Below the pieces are notes generated by a model. The model was not told where the DNA came from, made no database searches, and saw only the letters and a list, made by a program, of their open reading frames with translations. The position numbers and the translations under genes were made by a program. From positions 1 through 28,933 of IMG/VR virus record IMGVR_UViG_3300040751_000902: DNA of 28,933 nt, one strand, 5' to 3'. This DNA comes from a virus. How positions within the stretch are numbered: position 1 is the stretch's first letter; every line of letters starts with the position of its first letter. Of the stretch, positions 6,301 through 13,164 are shown piece after piece.

Positions 6301-9300
6301 CTGCAGAAGCGTATTTATCAAACTTAGCTACAGCGGCTTTTCTAGCAGCAGCACCAAGCTTTGATCTAGTAGATCTTTGCTCTGCTGTATAATCAGATTC
6401 TTTAGCTGGTAATCCAGCTTCTTCTTTCATAGCTTCTAGTGCTATATCTTGATTAACTACTTTGTAGCCACGTCTGCCAAGCTGCAGTCCTTTACCAACA
6501 TTTGTTTTACCAGCACCAGGACCACCAACCATAAATATAGCTTTTAAGTTTGTAGCACCTTCACTAAACCCACCTTCTACATTTGGCACAGTGTATAATA
6601 CTTGACTTTTAGATCTAGCCAATGTATCGTCAAAGTCAAATACTCTAATCTTTTTAACTGGAGCATCAGGGCGTCTAGCTTTGTTTAAAGCACTATCTAA
6701 AATACCTTGATTATAAATATTTTGTTGAGCTGATGGAATTGTTTTACTATACATTGACTTAGGAACAACCTCATCTAGTGCTTTTTCTACTTTAGGCAAA
6801 TCTTTAACACCTTGTTCGTTTAATTTTAAACCGCTGGGTGTTACATTAAATAAATCAAAAACAGACTTATTATTAGCCAGCATAATTGATTGAGGGTTTA
6901 TACCACCCTCTGTATTAGCTACATTTATATTAAAATATCTAGCCCAAATATTATCTGTAATTTTCCAGCCTTCTGGAGTAGATTCTACATAATCATATCT
7001 CCCGCCAGTTGGTTTAAAACCTTTTAGTCTATCGTCGTTTGTTTTTAGTAAAGCTCCTTGAAAAAAGTTTTTCTTTACATTTTTAAAATCAGAAGAAACT
7101 GTACCTCCTAACGCAGACATAAAAAGATATTTACCTATTAAACTAGCTGGTAATGTGTGCTCTTCTCTTATAGCTTGATCTAAATAACCTTTTTGATAAA
7201 ATTTCCAAGGTGCTGATTTTCTTATAAAATGATTTTGACTAGCACCACTAGAAGACATTATTGCCGCCACAAAAGCTATACCTTCTGGTGTTTTCATAGC
7301 GTCTTGAAATATTTCAAAAACTTTCTTTAACCCATTTATTGAATTTTCCTGTCTTTTTATAAAAGCTGGATCATTCAAAGCTTTTTCCATTGGAAGTCTT
7401 TTAGCTGTAGGATTTTCCTTTTTAAGCATGTCGCTAAACAACTGAGAGTCTTCAGCAAAAACACCTCCATTCGCTTCTGTTTCAGCGATCCATTCATTTA
7501 CCTCTTTTACACTTTTAAAAGGTAAATTACCTTTGAACTCTCTAAATTGACTTTCATCAATAACAACATCAGGATCTTTTGCTAATGATTCTACAAACTC
7601 ACGGGTTTCTTTTACAGCTTCACCAAACTTTTTAGTTTTATCTTTTAAAAGGTTTTCAGTAGTTCCTTGCATAGATCTCCAAAAGTCTTTAGGAAATTTA
7701 GATATCATACCACTTGAAACAGCATAGTCCTTAAATCTCTGTCTACCTTCTCGGGTTTTCATATCAATAGGGCTAACACCACTACCTTTCAATGTAGCTT
7801 GTAAGATAGCGCCCCATCTAAAATTATTAAGAGTACTAAAGTCATCTTTAACTCGTTCAAAAGGTAACGCTTGAAAAAGATTTTGGTACGCAGTTGTTTT
7901 ACTAAACTTAGCGCCACCGCGTAATCTTTCTGGTGTAGTAGTTACTAAGTCTTCAAACATGCGGTTTCTAATGTGTAAGTTTAATAAACCACGTATTGTT
8001 TGACCTACAGCATCTCTATATATTGGTTTAACAGGCTTTTGTCTAATAAGATCCATATAATCTTTTAGAGTACCTGTAAGTTTACCGTCTGTATACAACG
8101 CATTCATTACGTTTCTAGGTAAAAAAGTACCTTTACCAAAACCATCTTTAGTTTCAGGCAATCTAGCAAAATCGTTATTAGCGTTTTTAAGTAAGAACTG
8201 TTTAGCTGTTGTTAATCCTTCAGCATCTGTTTTCTGATAGTTTCTAGTTTTATCAGTTATAGTCTGAGGATTTAAACCAAACATACCAGCATATATATCC
8301 GCTACGGCTTTTGGCACATTTCTAGTTTGTCCAAAAGTTTTTATATCTTGACCTTTAAAAGCCTCGTTTGCAGCTTTTGTTATTCTAGTTTCAACTTCAG
8401 TTTTATCTTTAGCACCTATTTTTTCTACTTGAGCTTGAGAAAACTCAACTGTTTCAGTAGGTTTTTTAGCTATTGGCTTTTCCTCTGCAACGGTTTCAGC
8501 AGTTTCTTCAGCTACAACACCTTTTGCTTCTGTCACATCTGCTGTAAACTCTTCACCTAAAACTCTACGTGAAGCTTCTATAGCCCTAGCTGGTAAAAAC
8601 TTATTGATATAAGCGGCTAATGGCACGCCTGATTCTTGCTTGTATTCCATTATTAAATCAAGTATACCTCTTGGTCCAGTTTCTATTTCATCTGTTAGTA
8701 ATTGACGATCAAAATTAGGAGCTTGACTTCTTGCTTCTACGATTCTATTTGTAATAGGCTTAAACTTCTGTATAATATCCATAGCGCCAGATACGCCTTG
8801 ATCTTCATATATTTTTTGAACTTCATTAGAAGCTATTTCACGGTTAGTTACAGACTTTTTAATAATACCTAAATCAACTTCTTCAAGCTCTTGAAGTTTT
8901 TGTGCTCTTTCTGATATTTTACCTTTTTTGATGTTTTTCTGATAATCTTTTATAAAATTATAAACATCTCTACCGCTTTCGAAGTTTAACTTAGAATAAC
9001 CTTTAGGTCTAAAAATATCTAATATAGGTTTGGCTAAACGCATAAAGGTTTCTTTCAAGTTATCTTTGTAAGTAATTTCACCTTTACCTATAGCATCAGA
9101 AAAAGCAGTTAAGTATTCTTCAGCTTTTACCTCAGCTGTTGCGTCTTTATAGTTTTCCTCTATACGTTTATCTACTACGGCTTTTTCTTTTTCACTTAAT
9201 ATATTTTTAAAACTATCAACTAGCTTTAAGGCTGCGTTAGTATCTGCTTGAAAAGTAGATCTTAATATTCTATGCAGCAGTTCATGCGATCCAGCTGTTA

Positions 9301-11416
9301 TAGCTCCTACTTCTGCAGCTCTTTGTTTGTTTATAAATATCTTACCAATTTCATTTATAAAAGCATCAACTTCACCGTCTTGTCCAGTGGCTTCTACAAA
9401 TTCATCTATAGTGTCAAACGTTTGAACATTTTCTTTACCAGCTAAATCTTCTACAATAGCAACTTCACCTTCAATTAATCTTTTGTTTGCGTTAGCTAAA
9501 ACTCTATCTACCTTGTTTGTTAAAGCTTTATTACTGCTTGATACACCGCCTTTGGCTGATCCATATTGTTGAGCTGTTATTTTACCTTTTGATAAAGACT
9601 CGTTTAACTCTATAAGAGTTTCATTATTTTTCTTTTTTTGATTAAGTAAATCTAAAACTTCATTTTGCTCTTCTTTAGTCATTAAGTTTGTTAGTTTGTT
9701 TGTATTTTCTAACAAATCTTTTAGTGACTGCTCTTTTTCTTGTATCTGTAAATCTATAGCTTCTTTAAAAGCTTTATTACCACTTTGAGACTTTTGTAAT
9801 TGCAAGCTAGATACTTCTTGTATTAGTTTAGTAGCATTGTTAAAAACTTCAGTTTCTGTTATTAAAGCGCTATTTACAGATCTACCTAGCGATGTAGGTG
9901 CTGTCATAACTCCAGAACCGATTACACCCATCATGTAGTTTTCGAGATATTCTTTGGCGTTTCTAGGGTCAGTAATAGCATCGGTTAAAGCGACCGTAAC
10001 ACTTTTACCTTTACCTAAACCTTCGTTAACTTTTTCTGTCACAGCTTGTCCAACCTCAGTTAAACCCTCTTTGTTTTGAGTTAAAACCATAGTGGTTAAC
10101 GGCTTAAGTAGACCTGTTTTACCTATCAGGTTTTTCATTATGCCTTTAAAACCAACATATTCTAAACCAACCGCAATCCCGCCTAAAGCTAAAGGGGTTA
10201 CAACTTCAACCTCGTTATTTTGAACAAGCTTATCTATAGCGTCTGGAGTGTCACCGTATAAAGACTTAGCTTTTTGCACGTTATAATCAACATACATAGG
10301 TGCTGCTACTTGAGGAAATAAAGAAGCTCCTCTAGTTAATGCAGCTGGAATAACTGTAGATACAGTGCTACCAACGGCGTTTAATATACCACCGAATAAC
10401 TCTCTACCAGAAGTAAACTTTATATCAACACCATCTTCTAAGTCAAACTTATCAACTATATTACCAACGTCAATAATACCCTTACCAAGCTCCTCTGACT
10501 CTTTAAATCTTTCTATTATATAATCTTCTGCAAACTTACCAACGTTAATATCAGTACCTTTGTATTTTGTTTTGATTTCTTCAGTACCCATATTTCTAGT
10601 GTTTAATTTTTTCCACTTTTCTGGGTTTTCACTAAAATCAACTTCTTCGTTGGTCTCTGGATCTACAAAAACTATAGACTCATCTGGCATTTTTCCTACT
10701 AAAAAATCAGCGGCGTCTTTGCCTGCTACACTAGAAATCCAATTAGTAAAAGCAGCTTTAGTTCCTTCCCAAGCTTGCTCTAACTGAATAGGTATATTAT
10801 TAATAAAAACGGCTTCAGCTTGTTCAGCTGTTGTCATTTTAGCTATTTTTTCTTTTCTTTGTTTTTCAGCAACCTCTAAAGCTTCTTGCTGAATCCTAGT
10901 AAAAAAATCACTAAATTGCTCTCCTTCTTTTTTCTCATTTTGATACTTATCGTAAGCACTGTAAAGATCTTTATTTATAGTTTCATCTGGAGCTAACTCT
11001 AGTTGGTAATAAGCTATAGTTCTTTCTGGTGTTCCTGGTTCATGCTCTTTTAGTATAGAATTTATTTGGTCTTGTCTATATTTTTTTTGTTGTTTTTCAA
11101 ATTCTTTTATAGACTTACCAAAAACGTTTTCATGTATTTTATTAAAATCACCTTCTTGATATTGTGAATCTCCATCTCCATAAATTGCATCTGAAAATGG
11201 CGTCTCGGACGCATCCGGTGTTTTGGGTGGTACAGTTGCATCCGTTGTTTCCGCAACACCCTCTATCTTTACTTCTTTAACTTCAGGAGCTTCAATAGTT
11301 TTTACTTCAACTTCTTCAGTCTTGTTTTTTTCTTTAAACTCCTGAGCTTTAGCAAATATTTCTTCGCTAGATAAACCTTGATCTTGTAAAGATGCTACGT
11401 ATTCTAGTAATGTCAT
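3377..11416 (-). CDS. Giant polyvalent virion-type protein with zincin-like, HAD phosphatase and P-loop kinase modules (2679 aa)
   Basis: Probably packaged and injected with the DNA, inferred from its place after the T7 gp14-like gene, where T7 has gp15 and gp16. Order of parts: an acidic N-terminal tail; helical region with hydrophobic stretches near residues 335-430; HELLH (H711, E712, H715), a zincin-type metal site, with AEEYL downstream as a possible third-ligand region; a long helical middle; a HAD core with motif I FDFDDT (D1594, D1596), motif II ILTARP (T1875) and motif IV FADDA (D1931-D1932), holding an inserted P-loop kinase (GGPGAGKT, K1637); then about 700 mostly helical residues with SSPMRISQQQRSL near 2375 and a DDDEDDEE patch. 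The C-terminal region looks, from memory, like domains of the large polyvalent proteins of phages and conjugative elements (Iyer and Aravind's class). It is about twice the length of T7 gp16. I see no RNA polymerase motif. Molecular targets are unknown. Confidence 0.85.
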   Translation of the reverse strand: MTLLEYVASLQDQGLSSEEIFAKAQEFKEKNKTEEVEVKTIEAPEVKEVKIEGVAETTDATVPPKTPDASETPFSDAIYGDGDSQYQEGDFNKIHENVFGKSIKEFEKQQKKYRQDQINSILKEHEPGTPERTIAYYQLELAPDETINKDLYSAYDKYQNEKKEGEQFSDFFTRIQQEALEVAEKQRKEKIAKMTTAEQAEAVFINNIPIQLEQAWEGTKAAFTNWISSVAGKDAADFLVGKMPDESIVFVDPETNEEVDFSENPEKWKKLNTRNMGTEEIKTKYKGTDINVGKFAEDYIIERFKESEELGKGIIDVGNIVDKFDLEDGVDIKFTSGRELFGGILNAVGSTVSTVIPAALTRGASLFPQVAAPMYVDYNVQKAKSLYGDTPDAIDKLVQNNEVEVVTPLALGGIAVGLEYVGFKGIMKNLIGKTGLLKPLTTMVLTQNKEGLTEVGQAVTEKVNEGLGKGKSVTVALTDAITDPRNAKEYLENYMMGVIGSGVMTAPTSLGRSVNSALITETEVFNNATKLIQEVSSLQLQKSQSGNKAFKEAIDLQIQEKEQSLKDLLENTNKLTNLMTKEEQNEVLDLLNQKKKNNETLIELNESLSKGKITAQQYGSAKGGVSSSNKALTNKVDRVLANANKRLIEGEVAIVEDLAGKENVQTFDTIDEFVEATGQDGEVDAFINEIGKIFINKQRAAEVGAITAGSHELLHRILRSTFQADTNAALKLVDSFKNILSEKEKAVVDKRIEENYKDATAEVKAEEYLTAFSDAIGKGEITYKDNLKETFMRLAKPILDIFRPKGYSKLNFESGRDVYNFIKDYQKNIKKGKISERAQKLQELEEVDLGIIKKSVTNREIASNEVQKIYEDQGVSGAMDIIQKFKPITNRIVEARSQAPNFDRQLLTDEIETGPRGILDLIMEYKQESGVPLAAYINKFLPARAIEASRRVLGEEFTADVTEAKGVVAEETAETVAEEKPIAKKPTETVEFSQAQVEKIGAKDKTEVETRITKAANEAFKGQDIKTFGQTRNVPKAVADIYAGMFGLNPQTITDKTRNYQKTDAEGLTTAKQFLLKNANNDFARLPETKDGFGKGTFLPRNVMNALYTDGKLTGTLKDYMDLIRQKPVKPIYRDAVGQTIRGLLNLHIRNRMFEDLVTTTPERLRGGAKFSKTTAYQNLFQALPFERVKDDFSTLNNFRWGAILQATLKGSGVSPIDMKTREGRQRFKDYAVSSGMISKFPKDFWRSMQGTTENLLKDKTKKFGEAVKETREFVESLAKDPDVVIDESQFREFKGNLPFKSVKEVNEWIAETEANGGVFAEDSQLFSDMLKKENPTAKRLPMEKALNDPAFIKRQENSINGLKKVFEIFQDAMKTPEGIAFVAAIMSSSGASQNHFIRKSAPWKFYQKGYLDQAIREEHTLPASLIGKYLFMSALGGTVSSDFKNVKKNFFQGALLKTNDDRLKGFKPTGGRYDYVESTPEGWKITDNIWARYFNINVANTEGGINPQSIMLANNKSVFDLFNVTPSGLKLNEQGVKDLPKVEKALDEVVPKSMYSKTIPSAQQNIYNQGILDSALNKARRPDAPVKKIRVFDFDDTLARSKSQVLYTVPNVEGGFSEGATNLKAIFMVGGPGAGKTNVGKGLQLGRRGYKVVNQDIALEAMKEEAGLPAKESDYTAEQRSTRSKLGAAARKAAVAKFDKYASAGNGMVIDGTGASYNATTKKIKALEDAGFEVHMVVATTPLETAIERNRARTERSLPDFVVEKTYESVQESLKKYREDFGDRLYEINTETIEYGKPLPNEFLQKVYNGINRNKVGKVDASNFATEYDVLESQGAEFDFREFSRVIEGEKGPLFSVAKKIAAARGTDDIFILTARPADAAKPIQEFMKANGIDIPLQNITGLGDGTAAAKGRWIASKAAEGYNDFYFADDAIKNVQAVKDVLSQVDVKSKVQQAKFSKTKTFDKVFNDIIEQKTGIESYKQFSAAKAKTVGANKGKFTFFTTPSAEDFLGLLYKTLGKGKIGDAQMAFYKENLLDPFNRAEMAISQAKVAAGRDYKALKKQFKNIPKTLEKETGISKYSYQHAIRTYIWDSQGLEVPGLSKRDQKRLTDFIKADPELQAFADQLITIQKGKPYPKPDKDWTAGNITTDVISGINKVNRAEYLQEWQENVDIIFSKKNMNKLEAAFGAKYVEALKDSLRAMKSGSNRPLGGDRVSNEILDWLNNSVGAIMFLNTRSAVLQTISAVNFINWGDNNILKAGKAFANQKQFWGDFLTLMNSDYLLERRDGLKINVSESEIADAVEGSKNKVNAAISYLLNKGFVFTRYADSFAIASGGATFYRNRIESLVEQGMDRKLAEQQAFEDFRLIAEENQQSSSPMRISQQQRSLIGRIVLQFGNTQLQYVRIQKRAVQDLVDGRGDWRANISKIVYYGAIQNLLFNALQSGLAWAMFDDDEDDEELTEANKEQKLERALNGAIDSQLKGLGIQGAVIAGVKNALLTIAEQTDKKSPKFEEALDDLLSIAPALGSKIRKLKSAARTVSWNGKEIKEKGFSMDNPAYLAGAQTISAVFNIPLDRAVMKMNNMRNILNPATENWQKVALALGWSTWDIGLPYFGLAEDKPVLTETEKQTKKLFDLNKSDQVKMLLDLGLTKKEIRALTKEDQRVDQIIKLQNKKKDGK
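5533..5551 (-). repeat. AKFSKT boundary motif, copy 2 (exact 19-nt repeat of 7894-7912)
   Basis: The plus-strand word ttgttttactaaacttagc occurs here and at 7894-7912, encoding AKFSKT at residues 1956-1961, just after the HAD core and before FDKVFNDII. The sequence around it differs from the other copy, so only this short motif is shared. Confidence 0.7.
5600..6645 (-). other. HAD phosphatase core interrupted by a zeta-toxin/PNK-like P-loop kinase (within the giant protein)
   Basis: HAD motif I (RVFDFDDTLA, D1594/D1596) is followed after about 30 residues by a P-loop kinase: Walker A GGPGAGKT (K1637), VNQD, the Walker-B-like MVIDGTGA, and an arginine-rich stretch RNRARTERSLPD typical of zeta-toxin/PNK-type small-molecule or end kinases. 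The HAD fold then resumes with GPLFSVAKKI, motif II ILTARP (T1875), and motif IV DFYFADDAIKNV (D1931-D1932). So the kinase lies in the cap position of the HAD domain. The pairing recalls T4 polynucleotide kinase/phosphatase, but there the two domains are in series. Expected activity: phosphoryl transfer to, and removal from, nucleic-acid ends or a small metabolite; substrate unknown. Confidence 0.75.
7894..7912 (-). repeat. AKFSKT boundary motif, copy 1 (exact 19-nt repeat of 5533-5551)
   Basis: Encodes AKFSKT at residues 1169-1174 of the giant protein, before TAYQNLFQALP. It is the same 19-nt word as at 5533-5551. A looser relative, VEFSQAQ, lies near residues 990-996 where a low-complexity E/A/K/T linker ends. 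All three sit where the sequence character changes. Confidence 0.65.
9101..9420 (-). other. Zincin-like metallopeptidase segment of the giant protein (HELLH)
   Basis: H711-E-L-L-H715 (HExxH) is preceded by IGKIFINKQRAAEVGA, the strand-helix lead-in usual in phage zincins, and followed some 60 residues later by KAEEYLTAF, whose glutamates could supply the third metal ligand. In polyvalent proteins such peptidases are thought to process the polyprotein itself or host targets. A single HExxH pentamer can occur by chance; the conserved-looking surroundings raise confidence moderately. Confidence 0.5.
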
Positions 11417-11426
11417 TTAATTAAAT

Positions 11427-12473
11427 TTATAGATTATTAGCTTCGATGAACGCTTGTGCTTTAGCCATTTTAGCTTCTTGTAAATCAAATACTTGAGCAT
11501 CCTCAGGTATAATTGGTAACTGATTTTTAGTAAACTGAAGTAAATAATTATTCATAAAGTAATCTTTATATTTTTTAGAAAACTCATCTCGCTTAGACTG
11601 ATCTAATGGTAAATCCTCTGTATAAGACCAGTATTTACCTTCAGACAGGTAAACGTTCCAAGCAGCTATAGTTTCTTCCTCAGAAGCCATTGTAGCGGCT
11701 ATTTCGGCGTCTACGAAAGGATTAGAAACTCTTTTTATTCTATCCATATCGTATTTTAATATGTTTCTACCTTTACCGTTACCTATTTCTATTATTTCGT
11801 AATCGAAATTACCGTCTGCAGTTTTAAGTATAAACTCTTCTTTTATTTTAGCACCTGATTTTAATTGACCAACTTCGTTAATATCTTCTGGTGAAAATAT
11901 ATTAACCTCTGTTAATAGCTTAACCATATTTTTAGTTATATCAGGCGTCGATGCTACTATTGTAGTACCTGCTTCGTTTAAAGAGTTTAATGAAGAGTTA
12001 TTTATAACTAACGGCTCTTCAAATGCTGGCCCAATGAAAACAATATCTTGAGTACCATCTTCTAGCAAATGTAAAGCAATATCATAACCGTCAGTTTTAG
12101 AAAAACCTGGTCGTTCTTTTAATATAGAGTTAACTACAGTGTACTCGTAATTATTATTAGGATCAAAGTTCGGCTCTTCTGTTATCTCAACATTAGAAAT
12201 AAGCATAGCTAAAAAATCTAAAGCAGCTTGAGGCGCTTGATCTAGTTGCTTTACTTTGTTTATTTCGTACTCGCAATAATCAGATATGCAGTTATTTGCT
12301 TCTATAGCTATTTTAAGCTTAGCATAGACCTTACCTGTATCTCTAAAAGCTTTACCTAGAATATCAAAATTAACATCAGATGATCTAGCTATATACTCTT
12401 TATTAAAGCCCATAGCATTGCTTTCTGCCATTTGCTTTATAGTAAGATTTGTAATTACATTTTTATTACTCAT
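11427..12473 (-). CDS. Putative internal virion/ejection protein of unknown function (348 aa)
   Basis: I chose the ATG at 12473 (product begins MSNKNVITNL). A longer frame back to 12530 would overlap the upstream gene by 50 nt and add 19 residues that are only out-of-frame sequence of that gene's end; the 12473 start gives a 7-nt gap and an A-rich leader, as elsewhere in the operon. The protein is soluble, mixed helix/strand, mildly acidic, with no signal peptide or membrane span. No family is recognised. It lies between the gp14-like gene and the giant gene, the slot T7 gives to gp15, so an ejected core role is a positional inference only. The C-terminal part (WSYTEDLPLDQSKRDEFSK and a helical tail) looks best conserved. 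Confidence 0.7.
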   Translation of the reverse strand: MSNKNVITNLTIKQMAESNAMGFNKEYIARSSDVNFDILGKAFRDTGKVYAKLKIAIEANNCISDYCEYEINKVKQLDQAPQAALDFLAMLISNVEITEEPNFDPNNNYEYTVVNSILKERPGFSKTDGYDIALHLLEDGTQDIVFIGPAFEEPLVINNSSLNSLNEAGTTIVASTPDITKNMVKLLTEVNIFSPEDINEVGQLKSGAKIKEEFILKTADGNFDYEIIEIGNGKGRNILKYDMDRIKRVSNPFVDAEIAATMASEEETIAAWNVYLSEGKYWSYTEDLPLDQSKRDEFSKKYKDYFMNNYLLQFTKNQLPIIPEDAQVFDLQEAKMAKAQAFIEANNL

Positions 12474-12480
12474 ATCTTTG

Positions 12481-13146
12481 TTATGGTTTGTTAAACGCTC
12501 CAGATAATCCAGCTTGAGCAACGGTTCCAAACATACCAGTCAATGCCGATGTTTGATCTGCTTTAGCTTGAGCCGCTGCTTGTTGTTGTTGACCTAGCAT
12601 TGCAGCTGTTCTATCTAAAACCTGTTGTTCTCTTTGCTCTGTAGCTCCAAAAACAAATTGTTTTCCAGCAGCACTAGCCTGTTGCATACGTCTTTCTTCA
12701 GCTACTTTCTGTTGTTGTAGTTGCTGCTCGCCTTGTGCTTTTAGTTTTTCGTTTTGTGCTTCTTGCTGTTCTATACTAGCTGAAACACCCTTCTTACTTC
12801 TAAGCGCTGCTTGAGCTAGAGCTGTAGCTCCACCGGCTGAAGCGCCTGTAGCTCTAAGTGTATCTAAAGTATTTGCTAAAGATATATCAGCTTCTTCAGC
12901 TTGCATCTCAGCAGCTTGAGTAGCAACACCTAAATTAGCAAATGGATTAGACATTGTGCTAGTTAAATTTTCAAAACCTTCATAAGGATTTATGATTTCT
13001 TGTCTATTTCTCTCTAACCCGTCTAATTTTGCCTGTATTCTTCTAGCTTCTGCCTGCGCTCTTCTTTTAGCTTTTCCAGCGGAAATAGAGCCAATTACGC
13101 CGCCTACTATACTAGCGCCTGCTCCTATTATTGCTCCTAAAGGCAT
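12481..13146 (-). CDS. Internal virion protein, T7 gp14-like (221 aa)
   Basis: The N-terminus (residues 1-25) is a glycine/alanine/isoleucine-rich hydrophobic segment (GAIIGAGASIVGGVIGSISA) ending in a basic run KAKRRAQAEARR, followed by a long Ala/Gln-rich helical region with QEAQNEKLKAQGEQQLQQQK and GQQQQAAAQAKAD. This matches the usual look of podoviral internal core proteins such as T7 gp14, which is ejected and forms an outer-membrane channel. Length is close to gp14 (about 196 aa). It starts 18 nt after the 574-aa tail gene and precedes the 348-aa and 2679-aa genes, completing a gp14-gp15-gp16-like order. The assignment rests on composition and order, not on specific residues. Confidence 0.75.
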   Translation of the reverse strand: MPLGAIIGAGASIVGGVIGSISAGKAKRRAQAEARRIQAKLDGLERNRQEIINPYEGFENLTSTMSNPFANLGVATQAAEMQAEEADISLANTLDTLRATGASAGGATALAQAALRSKKGVSASIEQQEAQNEKLKAQGEQQLQQQKVAEERRMQQASAAGKQFVFGATEQREQQVLDRTAAMLGQQQQAAAQAKADQTSALTGMFGTVAQAGLSGAFNKP

Positions 13147-13164
13147 ATTTTTTTGTTTTTATTA

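Noticed and set aside
8327-8560. Cys/Phe/Ser-rich plus-strand frame (77 aa), and similar ones at 3750, 4743, 5694 and 10560
   Set aside because: All are antisense to the giant gene and have the Phe/Ser/Leu-rich make-up produced by the complement of Lys/Glu/Ala codons.
3377-11416. Virion RNA polymerase (N4 or crAss type) as identity of the giant protein
   Set aside because: Size and position fit, but I see no DxDGD-like or T7-like polymerase motif; the recognisable motifs are HExxH, HAD and P-loop kinase.
12474-12530. Longer start (12530) for the 348-aa gene
   Set aside because: The 19 extra residues come from out-of-frame reading of the end of the gp14-like gene; the start at 12473 leaves a normal short gap.
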